A stretch of DNA of 28,107 nt from Dichotomicrobium sp964540795 (GCA_964540795.1 CAZINX010000024.1:1-28107), one strand, 5' to 3'. Positions 1 to 8,189 are shown, numbered from the stretch's first letter. Numbers and translations are program-made. The notes: generated from the letters alone by a model not told the origin.

Positions 1-53
1 GCATGCGACTGAAAATCGCAGTGTCGGTGGTTCGATTCCGCCCCTGGGCACCA
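1..53 (+). tRNA. tRNA-Phe(GAA), 3' part
   Basis: The window opens inside this tRNA. The anticodon arm is complete: stem TGCGA/TCGCA (from base 4) closes the loop CTGAAAA, which carries the anticodon GAA for phenylalanine. The T arm follows (ggtgg / ttcgatt / ccgcc), then the 3' acceptor strand cctgggc, discriminator A and an encoded CCA at 51-53. The 5' acceptor strand and D arm lie outside the window. The gene directly downstream is much poorer in G+C than the rest of the window, which fits use of this tRNA 3' end as an integration site. Confidence 0.95.
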
Positions 54-149
54 TCGTTCAGGAAGTGAATAGTTGCCGCAGTGGATAGGGCACGGGTATT
101 CCGAGAGTTAAGCGGATCCTGTAAATTTTTGAAGCCCGGAAACCCCAGC

Positions 150-1007
150 TCATTTGGTGACCACTGCCATGAAATCCCTTTCGCCCAAGATCCGCAATGG
201 GAAGCCTTTTTCGACAAGTTCCTCCGCCTTGAGGTGCTTGCTACTCTTTGTCTTCCCAGCGAGCCTATCCAAATCCTGATCGCCCACCACAAGCAATGTA
301 GTCTTTTTTGTCACATTTGGGTGAACTGCGCTTCCCGCCTTATTAGCTAGCTCAGCAGCCTCTCTTCTAGAAATTTGCAACTCACCAGTAAACACGCACA
401 CCTCACCGGCTAATGGCCCCTCTAAGCCGCCTTCAAGTTTAATCCTTTCGGAGTATGAAGACCGGTTAGCGCTAGACTGTTCTAATTGAGAAAACCACTC
501 TTCAAGTTGGATTCCCGTATCTTCAATCGCTCTCAACAAGATATAGCCTGTCGCTCGGGCGTCTTCAGTCGCGTCGTGATGCCGAAAGGTAATACCGAAC
601 TCTCTAGCAAGATTAGCCAAACCGTATCCACGCCGGGCAAATTTCGGCCAAGCTCGTCTTGCGATACGAGCGGAATCAAGCCACCGGCAACCAACATCTC
701 GGGTACCGTGAAATGCACAAGACTGTAGGAACGCAGCTCGATCGAACGCGGTGTGGCAGACGACTGTCTCTCCACTCATCAAAGATTCAATTTTATCAAA
801 AACTCCAGCGAAATTTGGGCATCCCTTTACATCTTCTTCAGTAAGGCCATGGACTGAAACATTGCGTGGATCGAAATAATATTGGGGGTCAATAAGTATC
901 GATTCGGAATGAATTTCTTTGCAATCCTCAAAAACCACTAATCCCGCTTGACATATACTTGTCATCTTTGGATTCGCAGATTCAAAATCAAGAGTGATAA
1001 ATCTCAT
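150..1007 (-). CDS. DEDDh 3'-5' exonuclease with C-terminal BRCT domain
   Basis: A 285-residue protein with an N-terminal DnaQ-like exonuclease domain (about 1-165). The DEDDh residues are visible: D7 and E9 in TLDFES, D89 in CHTAFD, and H144/D149 in an HxxxxD motif. A BRCT domain occupies about 199-283 (GEVCVFTGEL near its start), of the type also found in NAD-dependent DNA ligase. Such proteins resemble the proofreading epsilon subunit of DNA polymerase III but are usually stand-alone nucleases of unknown DNA repair or defence role. The start at 1007 is preferred over an upstream ATG at 1070 because GGAGGG lies seven bases before it and the fold begins at MRFITLDFE. Codons are AT-richer than in all neighbours, which suggests transfer. 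The protein family is clear; its cellular job is not. Confidence 0.85.
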   Translation of the reverse strand: MRFITLDFESANPKMTSICQAGLVVFEDCKEIHSESILIDPQYYFDPRNVSVHGLTEEDVKGCPNFAGVFDKIESLMSGETVVCHTAFDRAAFLQSCAFHGTRDVGCRWLDSARIARRAWPKFARRGYGLANLAREFGITFRHHDATEDARATGYILLRAIEDTGIQLEEWFSQLEQSSANRSSYSERIKLEGGLEGPLAGEVCVFTGELQISRREAAELANKAGSAVHPNVTKKTTLLVVGDQDLDRLAGKTKSSKHLKAEELVEKGFPLRILGERDFMAVVTK

Positions 1008-1123
1008 CAATTTCCCTCCGTCCTGGCGAATATTCGCGATATACGTTTTTTGCATTATTCTCAAAAACAACTTAGAACGAGAAAAGATGGAAAGAATTTG
1101 ACAGCGTTGCTATCCACAGGTCT

Positions 1124-1129
1124 ATTATA
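1124..1129 (-). promoter_or_regulatory. possible -10 element for the exonuclease gene
   Basis: The minus strand reads TATAAT at 1129-1124, a perfect -10 hexamer, about 117 bases before the exonuclease start at 1007. No good -35 hexamer is seen at 16 to 18 bases upstream, so the call is weak. Apart from this and the repeat at 1291-1367, the stretch 1008-1380 shows no gene I can support. Confidence 0.25.
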
Positions 1130-1290
1130 CGATCCCTTGGCCAATATCGTTGAACGTACAGGCGCATCCCTCCCATGCGCCGCGCCGGGGTTGACGCCGC
1201 CCGCCCCCGCCCTCACCGTCTAAGCTTCATCGCTCCGCCGGCCCGCGCGCACCTGCCGCGCCGCCGGCCCCGTGCGCCACCGGACCACTT

Positions 1291-1367
1291 TGATTCAACG
1301 CGCGATTTGACCGAAAACCGGTTCCCATCCCGGATCAAGTCCGGGACAGGCTTTTTCGGATCGCGCT
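1291..1367. repeat. interspersed repeat, copy 1, with a nested palindrome
   Basis: Shares ccgaaaaccggttccca and ttttcggatcgcgct, plus the preceding cgcgcgattt, with copy 2 near 27951-27996. Between the two shared blocks copy 1 carries about 24 extra bases that include the palindrome tcccggatcaagtccggga (1328-1346; 7-bp arms, 5-base loop), itself of a type common in alphaproteobacterial genomes. The element ends 13 bases before the EamA-family start, so it would form part of that gene's leader or promoter. The same sequence family is abundant in Hyphomicrobiales, which is part of the reason for the taxonomic suggestion. Confidence 0.75.
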
Positions 1368-1380
1368 ACAGGAACGCCGA

Positions 1381-2301
1381 ATGCTCCAGGCCCCCGCCAC
1401 CGAGGCCGCCAGCGCCCAGCGCCTGCGCGACATCGGGCTGATGTGCTGCACCGTCACGCTGTTCGGCGCGCTCGACACGACCGCGAAATACCTCGCAACC
1501 GTCAGCGGCCTGCCGGTCACGCAGGTGATCTGGATGCGCTTCATCATGCACCTGCCCTTTGCGCTGGCCGCCGTCGGCCCGGCGGTGTTCATTGCGGCGC
1601 TGCGCTCAAACCGGCCGGGCCTGCAATGGCTGCGCAGCACCTTCCTGTTCCTCACGACCGCGTTCAACTTCGCCGCCCTGCTCTATCTCCAGCTCGATCA
1701 GACCGTGACGATCTTCTTCCTCGGGCCGCTGCTGATCGCCGCGCTGGCCGGGCCGCTGCTCGGCGAATGGGTCGGCTGGCGGCGGTTCCTGGCGATCTGC
1801 ACCGGCTTTATCGGCGTGCTGTTCGTGGTGCGCCCGGGCTTCGGCGGCGTGCACTGGGCGGTCCTGTTCTCCTTCGGCGCGGTGACGACCTACGCGCTTT
1901 ACAATATCGCCACGCGCTACCTCGCTCACCACGACACATGGCGCACCACGCTGGTCTATTCGCCGCTCGCAGGCGTGCTGGGCATGGCGCCGTTCGCGCT
2001 CTACAACTGGCAGTGGCCCGCCGATGCGCTCACCTGGGTGCTGCTGCTGTCGCTCGGCTTTTGGGGCGGGCTGGGGCACTGGCTGCTCATCCTGGCGCAC
2101 CGGCACACGCCCTCGCCGGTACTCGCGCCGTTTGTCTATTTCGGGCTGTTCTCTGTCACGGGGCTGCAGTACGTCGTATTCGGCGACGTGCCCAGCGCGT
2201 GGACGCTGCTGGGCGGGGCGATCATCATCGGCGCGGGGCTCTATCTGCTCTACCGCGAGCGGCAGGTGAAGCCGCAGCCCGAGCTGATCCCGCCGAAGTG
2301 A
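1381..2301 (+). CDS. EamA/DMT-family transporter
   Basis: A 306-residue, strongly hydrophobic protein with about ten membrane segments and the two tandem EamA halves (roughly 17-150 and 160-295) typical of the drug/metabolite transporter superfamily; 300 residues is the usual length. Visible features include a charged start (MLQAPATEAASAQRLRDIG), the FLGPLLIAALAGPLLGE stretch before the first-half boundary, and a basic C-terminal tail after the last helix (YRERQ). An AGGA six bases before ATG 1381 supports the start. The substrate cannot be predicted: members export amino acids, metabolites or drugs. The gene meets hypE tail to tail with nine bases between stops, so it is transcribed independently of the hydrogenase genes. 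Confidence 0.88.
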   Translation: MLQAPATEAASAQRLRDIGLMCCTVTLFGALDTTAKYLATVSGLPVTQVIWMRFIMHLPFALAAVGPAVFIAALRSNRPGLQWLRSTFLFLTTAFNFAALLYLQLDQTVTIFFLGPLLIAALAGPLLGEWVGWRRFLAICTGFIGVLFVVRPGFGGVHWAVLFSFGAVTTYALYNIATRYLAHHDTWRTTLVYSPLAGVLGMAPFALYNWQWPADALTWVLLLSLGFWGGLGHWLLILAHRHTPSPVLAPFVYFGLFSVTGLQYVVFGDVPSAWTLLGGAIIIGAGLYLLYRERQVKPQPELIPPK

Positions 2302-2310
2302 GATCGCGGC

Positions 2311-3312
2311 TCAGCAGATGCGCGGCAGCGGATCGTCCTCAAGCTCGTCGAGCAGGCGCTCGCCGCCAATCTCGGTTTCCAGCACGACGCGCGGCGCGCC
2401 CTCTTCGACCCGCCCGATCTCAGCGGCCTGCCCGCCTTCGGGCAGCGCCCGCCACGCTTCGAGCAGCCGGCCAGCCTCCTCCGGCGCGACGATCGCGACG
2501 ACCCGGCCTTCGCAGGCGAGGTAATACGGATCAAAGCCAAGCATCTCACAGACGCTCGTGGCCGCCGGATGCAGCGGGATTTGCGGCTCGACAAGCCGGA
2601 TGCCGTTGCCGGTCGCCTGCGCGATCTCGTTGGCCACGGTTGCCAGCCCGCCGCGCGTGGGATCGCGCATGAAGCGCAGGCCTTCCAGCGCCCACGCCGC
2701 TTCGCACAAGCCGAGCACCGAGGCGCAGTCCGAGCGCACATCGCCGCGCAGGTCGAAATCCTCGCGCGCGAGCATCACCGCCGTGCCGTGATCGCCGACC
2801 GGCCCGCTGACCAGCACCTTGTCGCCCGGCCGGATGCCGCTGAAGCCAAGGCCCGCGCGCGCGGTCTCCCCCAGCCCGGTGACGGTCAGGTAAGCGCCGC
2901 CGCCCTGGCCATGCGGCACCACCTTGGTGTCGCCCGCGAGCACGGTCGCACCGGCCTCGCGCACCGCACCAGCAAAGCTGCGCACCAGCCGGGCAAGCTG
3001 ATCGACCGGCAGCCCCTCCTCCAGGATGGCGCTCATGGTCAGCCAGCGCGGGCGCGCGCCGCACACCGCCAGATCGTTAATCGTGCCGTTTGCCGCCAGC
3101 GTGCCGAGATCCCCGCCGGGAAACTCCAGCGGCTGCACGGTGAAGCCGTCCACCGTCATCATGAGCTCGCTGGCGGTTGCGGGCACGGGCGCGGCGTCCA
3201 ACCCCTGCGTCAGCGCCGGCTCGTCGAACGCGGCGAAGAAATGCGTTTCGATAAGCTGGCGCATCAGCCGGCCGCCATTGCCGTGCGCCAGCGAAATCCT
3301 GTCTTCACTCAT
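2311..3312 (-). CDS. hypE: HypE, hydrogenase cyanide-ligand dehydratase
   Basis: A 333-residue PurM-like protein that takes the carbamoyl group made by HypF onto its C-terminal cysteine and, with ATP, dehydrates it to a thiocyanate, the source of the two CN ligands on the active-site iron. The sequence ends exactly in the required PRIC, so C333 is the acceptor. The N-terminal HGNGG (10-14) and the Gly-rich GDTKVVPHGQGGG segment of the ATP site are present. The start is taken as the second of two adjacent ATGs (3315 and 3312); MSEDRISLAHGNGG fits the family. The start overlaps the end of hypF by eight bases, consistent with translational coupling. Last gene of the hypCABDFE operon. Confidence 0.96.
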   Translation of the reverse strand: MSEDRISLAHGNGGRLMRQLIETHFFAAFDEPALTQGLDAAPVPATASELMMTVDGFTVQPLEFPGGDLGTLAANGTINDLAVCGARPRWLTMSAILEEGLPVDQLARLVRSFAGAVREAGATVLAGDTKVVPHGQGGGAYLTVTGLGETARAGLGFSGIRPGDKVLVSGPVGDHGTAVMLAREDFDLRGDVRSDCASVLGLCEAAWALEGLRFMRDPTRGGLATVANEIAQATGNGIRLVEPQIPLHPAATSVCEMLGFDPYYLACEGRVVAIVAPEEAGRLLEAWRALPEGGQAAEIGRVEEGAPRVVLETEIGGERLLDELEDDPLPRIC

Positions 3313-5596
3313 CATCCGCCTCGTTTGCCTCGCGCGCAGCGTATTCGACAAGCTGGCCGATGGCGAGGCCGCCGTCGTTGGCGGGGATGCGCTCGGGCAT
3401 GACGACCGTAAAGCCGGCTTGCGCGAGCCGCGCCGCGAGCATCTCGGCCAGCTTGCGGTTCTGAAACACCCCGCCGGTCAGACCGACGGCCTGGGCCCCG
3501 GCGGCATCGGCAAGCGCGCGGACCTGCGCGACGGCGGCGTCGGCAACCGAGGCGTGAAAGCCCGCCGCCTTTTCCGCTGGCTTCAGATCATCGCGCAGCA
3601 GGAGGTCGAGCAACGGCGTCCAGTCGAGCCGCAGCACACCCTCCGCGTCCCAAAACAGCGGAGCAGCGACGACTGGCCCCTCGCCCGCAGCCGCCGCTTC
3701 CAGTTCCATCGGCCCTTGCCCCTCGAAACTCGCAAAATCGCGACCAAGCGCCAAACAGGACGCGGCATCGAACAGCCTGCCCACCGCGGATGTCGCGGGC
3801 GCGTTGATCCCTTTACGCCACGCGGCTTGCGCCAACCCGATGCCCTCGATGTCGCGTGGGAAGGCCCGCCCCGCCGCCCAGCACAGCGCCGCCGCGCTGC
3901 GCCACGGCTCGCGCCCGGCCTTATCGCCGCCCACGGGGTGGAACGGCCGCCATGACCCGGCCCGCCGCCAGCGCCCCGGCCCGCCGACAAGCGCCTCGCC
4001 GCCCCACAGCGTGCCGTCCGCGCCGCAACCGACGCCGTCCCAGGCCAGCACCAGCCAGCGCCGCACATCAGGCCGCTCGGCCGCAAGCGCCGAGGCATGG
4101 GCGAAGTGGTGAAAGACGTCGCTAACCGCCAGCCCAGTCTCGCGCGCCCAGCGCCTCGAGGCATAGCCAGGATGCGCGTCACAGACGATCCGCTCCGGCC
4201 GCACGCCGTAAAGCCGCGGCAGGTCGGCGGCGACCGTCTCGTAGACCGCCAGCGCGCGCGGGCTGTCGAGATCGCCGATATGTGGCGACAGCACCGCGCG
4301 GTTTCCCCAGCCAAGCGCCAGCGTCGCCTTCATGTGCCCACCCGTCGCCAGCACCGGCGCATCGAGCGAGAACGGCAGCTCAACCTCCAGCGGCGCAAGG
4401 CCACGGCCAGGACGGATGGCGCGCGCGCGCCCGGCGATCGGACGGACCACGCTGTCATCCGCCGGACGCGCGATCGGCCGGTCATGGTGTAGGAAGGCAT
4501 CGGCCACGCCGCCCAGCCGCGCCTCGGCCTGCTCTGCGTCGGTGATGACCGGCTCGCCGGAGATATTGCCGGAGGTGGCGACCAGCGGGCCGCTGAAGTC
4601 GGACAACAGGAGATGATGCAGCGGGCTGTAGGGCAGGAACGCGCCGATCTCGTCCAGACCCGGCGCGATGCCGGGCGCGAGATCGGCATCGGCGCGCTTC
4701 GCCGTCAGCACGATGGGCCGGACCGGATCACGCAGCGCCGTGGCCGCCGTCGCGTCCGGCGCAAGGTAAGCGCGCACCGCGTCCAGCCCGTCCGCGCCGA
4801 TCATCGGGAACATCACCGCGAGCGGCTTGTGCGGCCGGTTCTTGCGCGCCCGCAAGCCAGCGACGGCGTCCGTGTTCCGCGCATCGCACATCAGGTGGTA
4901 GCCGCCGACGCCCTTGACCGCGACGATCCCGCCCGCCTTCAGCCGCGCGACGCAGGCCGCCAGCGCCGCTTCAGTCGCATCGATCCGCGTCTCGCCCTCG
5001 ACATAGGCCAGCGAAGGCCCGCAGGCCGGACAGGCCAGCGGCTGCGCGTGAAAGCGCCGGTCGCCGGGGTCCGCAAATTCCGCGCGGCATTCCGGGCAGA
5101 GCGGGAAGCCCGCCATCGTCGTCGCCGCGCGGTCATAGGGCAGCCCGGTGATGATCGTGTAGCGCGGGCCGCACTGCGTGCAGTTGATGAAGGGGTAGCG
5201 GTGGCGGCGCGCCTGTGGATCGGCCAGTTCGCGCAGGCAGTCGTCGCAGACGAACAGGTCGGGCGGCAGGCTGATAGACGGGGCGTCATCCGCCGCGCTC
5301 GCGGCGATGGCAAAGTCCGCGAGACCCGACGGCGCGGCCTCCTCGCAGGCTACAATCTCTGGGCAGGCGAGCGGCGGCGCATCGGCAATCAGCCGCGCCG
5401 CGAAATCATCAAGAGCCGCTTGCGGCCCCTCGACATGGATCAGCACATGACCGGAAGCGTTTTGCACCCAGCCCGCGACCCGGAGCGCGCCCGCCAGCCG
5501 GTAAACGAACGGGCGAAACCCCACCCCCTGAACGCGCCCGCCGACGCTCAGACGCCGCGCGCAGCGCGCTTCGACCGGGGCGGGCGGCGCGCTCAT
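3305..5596 (-). CDS. hypF: HypF, carbamoyltransferase for hydrogenase maturation
   Basis: A 763-residue protein, the normal length. It converts carbamoyl phosphate through carbamoyl-adenylate and passes the carbamoyl group to HypE. Domains in order: acylphosphatase-like (GGRVQGVGFRPF near 17-30), paired zinc fingers from about 116 (CDDC, CTQCGP) to about 190 (CPEC, CPACGP), a YrdC-like domain (KGVGGYHLMCDARN) and a C-terminal Kae1-like domain with the metal-binding HHFAHA near 495 and GGVFQNRKLAE near the end. The start at 5596 overlaps the hypD stop as ATGA. A longer frame reaches upstream but lies inside hypD and lacks family sequence. All catalytic motifs look intact. Confidence 0.96.
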   Translation of the reverse strand: MSAPPAPVEARCARRLSVGGRVQGVGFRPFVYRLAGALRVAGWVQNASGHVLIHVEGPQAALDDFAARLIADAPPLACPEIVACEEAAPSGLADFAIAASAADDAPSISLPPDLFVCDDCLRELADPQARRHRYPFINCTQCGPRYTIITGLPYDRAATTMAGFPLCPECRAEFADPGDRRFHAQPLACPACGPSLAYVEGETRIDATEAALAACVARLKAGGIVAVKGVGGYHLMCDARNTDAVAGLRARKNRPHKPLAVMFPMIGADGLDAVRAYLAPDATAATALRDPVRPIVLTAKRADADLAPGIAPGLDEIGAFLPYSPLHHLLLSDFSGPLVATSGNISGEPVITDAEQAEARLGGVADAFLHHDRPIARPADDSVVRPIAGRARAIRPGRGLAPLEVELPFSLDAPVLATGGHMKATLALGWGNRAVLSPHIGDLDSPRALAVYETVAADLPRLYGVRPERIVCDAHPGYASRRWARETGLAVSDVFHHFAHASALAAERPDVRRWLVLAWDGVGCGADGTLWGGEALVGGPGRWRRAGSWRPFHPVGGDKAGREPWRSAAALCWAAGRAFPRDIEGIGLAQAAWRKGINAPATSAVGRLFDAASCLALGRDFASFEGQGPMELEAAAAGEGPVVAAPLFWDAEGVLRLDWTPLLDLLLRDDLKPAEKAAGFHASVADAAVAQVRALADAAGAQAVGLTGGVFQNRKLAEMLAARLAQAGFTVVMPERIPANDGGLAIGQLVEYAAREANEADDE

Positions 5597-6699
5597 GCAG
5601 GCTCGCGCTCGCGCTGTGTGCGCACGCCGGAGGACCACCAGATACGGCACGCGCCCTCGTCCGACACCATGCACGGACCGACCGGATTGCGCGGCGTGCA
5701 GGCCTTGCCGTAAAGCGCGCATTCGTCGGGGTAGATCTTGCCGAGCACGACGCGGGCGCAGTCGCAGCCCGGGGGCATCTGCCCGGCGCGCTTGCGGTCT
5801 TCCGCCGGGTCGATGGTGAAGCGCAGTCGGGCATCATGCGCGGCGTAGTCAGGTTTGAGCGCATAGCCCGAGGCCGGGATTTCGCCAATGCCGCGCCAGT
5901 TGGCCGGCACAACGTCCATGACCCGGTTCAGGATGTCCTGCGCGCAGGCGTTCCCCTCCGGGCGCACCACCTCGCCATAGCAGTTATCAAGGAAGGGCCG
6001 GCCTTCGACATACTGGCGCACGGCCGAATAAATGCCGGACAGCAGGCTCTCGGTATGGAAGCCGGCGACGGCGGCAGGCACGCCGTGGTCGTCGACCACG
6101 AAGCGCCACTCCTCCGCGCCCATGATGGTGGCGACGTGCCCCGGCGCGACCAGCGCGTCAAAGCCGGGCGCTTCGCTCTCCAGCAGCATCGCGACCGCCG
6201 GCCAGGTGCGCCGACCGGCGAGCAGGATTGACAGGTTGTCGGGCACGCCCTCGGCCATCAGGCTGGCGACCGGGGCCATCGTCGTCTCGAAACCGGCGGC
6301 GAAGAACACGACCTCGCGCTCCGGCGCGTCGCGGGCGATGCGCAGCGCCTCCTGCGGCGAGGCGATGGGGCGGACATCCGCGCCGGCGTCCTTCACCGCC
6401 TGCAGGCTGCGCGGCATCCGCTTCGGCACGTTCGCGGGGACATGCAGCATGTCGCCGAACGCCACGAGTGTCACGTCCGGGCGCTGCGCCAGTTCGATCG
6501 CCGCGAAGATGTCCTCCTCCGGGCAGACGCAGACTGGACAGCCTGGCCCGGGGATCAGTTCGACGCCCTCGGGCATGACGGCGCGCACGCCAGCCTTCGA
6601 GATGGTGCGTTCGTGACCGCCGCAGACATTGAGCACGCGGACATTCTGCCCCGCGCTGACTTCACGGATGCGCTCAAGCCATTCCTTCGGCGTGGGCAT
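5593..6699 (-). CDS. hypD: HypD, Fe(CN)2CO assembly scaffold
   Basis: A 368-residue iron-sulfur protein that with HypC holds the iron while the CN and CO ligands are attached. Conserved elements: VCGGHE (C26 to E30), GPGCPVCVCPEED (C54, C57, C59), FAAGFETTMAP, and a C-terminal [4Fe-4S] region rich in cysteines (MPPGCDC, DECALYGKAC, NPVGPCMVSDEGAC). The start at 6699 is set by GGAGG eight bases upstream and by alignment of MPTPKEWLERIREV with family N termini; the frame stays open further upstream but that part overlaps hypB. It follows hypB by 11 bases and overlaps hypF by four, so the genes form one operon. Confidence 0.96.
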   Translation of the reverse strand: MPTPKEWLERIREVSAGQNVRVLNVCGGHERTISKAGVRAVMPEGVELIPGPGCPVCVCPEEDIFAAIELAQRPDVTLVAFGDMLHVPANVPKRMPRSLQAVKDAGADVRPIASPQEALRIARDAPEREVVFFAAGFETTMAPVASLMAEGVPDNLSILLAGRRTWPAVAMLLESEAPGFDALVAPGHVATIMGAEEWRFVVDDHGVPAAVAGFHTESLLSGIYSAVRQYVEGRPFLDNCYGEVVRPEGNACAQDILNRVMDVVPANWRGIGEIPASGYALKPDYAAHDARLRFTIDPAEDRKRAGQMPPGCDCARVVLGKIYPDECALYGKACTPRNPVGPCMVSDEGACRIWWSSGVRTQREREPA

Positions 6700-6710
6700 G
6701 ATTGCCTCCG

Positions 6711-7496
6711 TTATTCGGCGGCATGCATCAGCGCGCCGTCCGGCTGCATGACGGGGTTCAGGGGCGTTCCCGCCTTCAGATCGGCGACGCGCGCATCCAG
6801 CCAGTCGAGCCATGGCGCGAGGCTGTCCGCATCGCGGCTTGAGATCGTCAGGCACGGCGCGGCATTCGCCAGATTGCGCAGGGCGGCCTCCGCGCGCTCG
6901 GGCTGAAAGTCGTCAAGCACGGCGAGCAGATCGCCCTTGGTCAGCAGCATCAGATCCGTGGAGCGGAACATGACCGGGTATTTCGCCGGCTTGTCGTCGC
7001 CCTCGGTCGTGGACAGCAGCGTAACATTCAGATGATGGCCCAGATCGAAGCTGGCCGGGCAGACGAGGTTGCCGACATTTTCGATGAACAGGATGTCGAG
7101 ATCGGCGAGGTTCATGTCGTGCAGCGCGCGGTGGACCATGTGCGCGTCGAGGTGGCAGGCGGTCCCGGTCGTGATCTGCACCGCCGGCACGCCCTTGGCG
7201 CGGATGCGCTCGGCATCGTTCTCGGTCTCCAGATCGCCCTCGATCACCCCGATGCGGTAGCGCCCGCCGAGCGCATCGATCGTCGCCTCCAGCAGCGCCG
7301 TCTTGCCCGCGCCGGGCGAGGACATGAGGTTAACGCACAACACGCCCGCGCGGTCCAGATGCTCGCGGTTATGCGCGGCGGCGTGGTTGTTCTTCGACAG
7401 CAGGTTTGAGAGCACCGAAACCGTTTCGGTCGCCTCGTCCTTCGGCAGATTGTCGAGACTGTCAGGCGTGGTGGAGCAACCGCAGGTTCCGCACAT
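6711..7496 (-). CDS. hypB: HypB, GTPase for nickel insertion
   Basis: A 261-residue G3E/SIMIBI GTPase that supplies nickel to the hydrogenase large subunit together with HypA. The N terminus begins MCGTCGC (C2, C5, C7), the high-affinity nickel motif. The P-loop is SSPGAGKT at 59-66, and the metal site of the G domain is visible as C114-H115 and C146. There is no histidine-rich nickel storage stretch, so this version should not store nickel; HupE in the window may cover supply. GGAGGG lies a few bases before ATG 7496. Ten bases separate it from hypA and eleven from hypD. Confidence 0.96.
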   Translation of the reverse strand: MCGTCGCSTTPDSLDNLPKDEATETVSVLSNLLSKNNHAAAHNREHLDRAGVLCVNLMSSPGAGKTALLEATIDALGGRYRIGVIEGDLETENDAERIRAKGVPAVQITTGTACHLDAHMVHRALHDMNLADLDILFIENVGNLVCPASFDLGHHLNVTLLSTTEGDDKPAKYPVMFRSTDLMLLTKGDLLAVLDDFQPERAEAALRNLANAAPCLTISSRDADSLAPWLDWLDARVADLKAGTPLNPVMQPDGALMHAAE

Positions 7497-7506
7497 TCGA
7501 CCCTCC

Positions 7507-7869
7507 CTAGTTCGCCGGGACGGCTGCCCGGCTCAGTTCGACGCTTTTCAGCAGCAATTCATCGCCCGCGACGACCCGCACGCGCCAGTCGCCGCAGGCG
7601 CTACAGACCAGCTTGTTCGGCGCGGCCGCCCCTTGCGTGCCGCAGGACATGCATTGGACCCGGATAGCGCCTGTCTCGACGACCAGTTCCGCCCCGGCGG
7701 CCACCGAACCGGCCCGCGCGATCGGGAATGCGCTTTGCAACAGGTCGATCTCGACGCCGGACAGCGGGCCGATCAAGACCGTCACGCTGGTCACTTCCGA
7801 CGCGCCGTTCAGCGCCGCGACCCGCTCGACCTCGCCGATCAGGCCCTGACACACGGCCAGTTCATGCAC
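7507..7869 (-). CDS. hypA: HypA, nickel metallochaperone
   Basis: A 120-residue protein beginning MHELAVCQGL, where the N-terminal amine, H2 and E3 bind nickel. The structural zinc site is formed by two CxxC motifs, C73/C76 and C89/C92. Length and spacing are typical. It works with HypB in nickel insertion in the cytoplasm. The start overlaps the end of hypC by eight bases, and ten bases separate its stop from hypB. Confidence 0.95.
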   Translation of the reverse strand: MHELAVCQGLIGEVERVAALNGASEVTSVTVLIGPLSGVEIDLLQSAFPIARAGSVAAGAELVVETGAIRVQCMSCGTQGAAAPNKLVCSACGDWRVRVVAGDELLLKSVELSRAAVPAN

Positions 7870-8101
7870 GCGCGCTGTCCTCGGATTCGAGGATTTGGTC
7901 GTAAAGCTGCCAAGTGGATCGCGCCTCGGCTTCGGTCATCTTCTGCAAGGCGTAGCCGACATGCACCATGACCATGTCGCCGGGCGCGACCGGATCGTGC
8001 TGCATCATGAACAGGCTCACCGTGCGCTCAACGCCCTTCGCCTCGCACCGCGCGTTCAGCCCGTCGACCTCCACCACCCGCATCGGGATCGCCAGACACA
8101 T
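7862..8101 (-). CDS. hypC: HypC, hydrogenase maturation chaperone
   Basis: A 79-residue HypC/HupF-family chaperone. It starts with the diagnostic MCLAIPMRV, in which C2 binds the Fe(CN)2CO precursor and then the large-subunit precursor. An in-frame ATG further upstream at 8152 would bury the essential cysteine, so 8101 is the start; GGAG lies three bases ahead of it. This is the first gene of the minus-strand hyp operon and faces the hydrogenase operon across a 147-base divergent promoter region. No second HypC-like gene (HupF) is seen in the window, so this one probably serves the enzyme here. Confidence 0.95.
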   Translation of the reverse strand: MCLAIPMRVVEVDGLNARCEAKGVERTVSLFMMQHDPVAPGDMVMVHVGYALQKMTEAEARSTWQLYDQILESEDSARA

Positions 8102-8166
8102 GCTCCGGCCCTTTGCCTCAGATTCAAAATGAAACCTGAAGCTACTGCACAATCTGTCAAGCTGCC

Positions 8167-8180
8167 TTGACCATCATCAA
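8167..8180. promoter_or_regulatory. FNR/FixK-type operator between the hyp and hydrogenase operons
   Basis: The sequence TTGACCATCATCAA matches the FNR/FixK consensus TTGAT-N4-ATCAA at 9 of 10 specified positions. Its centre (8173.5) is 72-73 bases from the hypC start and 75-76 from the protease start, so one dimer could serve both operons. With activation at the usual -41.5 distance, the plus-strand -10 would lie near tgatat (8201-8206) and the minus-strand one near TAGCTT (8144-8139); both are weak, as expected for activator-dependent promoters. An Fnr-family regulator with the matching ExxSR recognition helix is encoded at 14396-15109. Confidence 0.7.
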
Positions 8181-8189
8181 AGAAGCCCA

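Larger units (their letters stand above)
54..1170. other. AT-richer segment next to tRNA-Phe, island-like
   Basis: From the tRNA end to about base 1170 the base composition differs clearly from the rest: bases 481-540 contain 24/60 G+C by hand count, against 42/60 for bases 2041-2100. The segment holds one gene, the exonuclease-BRCT protein. The change back to GC-rich sequence is abrupt near 1165-1175. No second copy of the tRNA 3' end was found by eye at the right edge and there is no integrase in the segment, so this is either a worn remnant of an island or a laterally acquired gene. Confidence 0.5.

Noticed and set aside
1110..1118. DnaA-box-like ctatccaca upstream of the exonuclease gene
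   Set aside because: It is a single 8/9 match with no further boxes, no AT-rich unwinding region and no replication gene nearby, so there is no support for an origin.
1140..1200. Possible attR repeat of the tRNA-Phe 3' end at the edge of the low-GC segment
   Set aside because: No run matching gattccgcccctgggcacca was found by eye on either strand at the composition boundary.
8150..8161. TTGACA hexamer on the minus strand as a constitutive -35 for the hyp operon
   Set aside because: The sequences 16 to 18 bases downstream (for example AGGTTT) do not resemble a -10 element; the FNR-type arrangement fits better.
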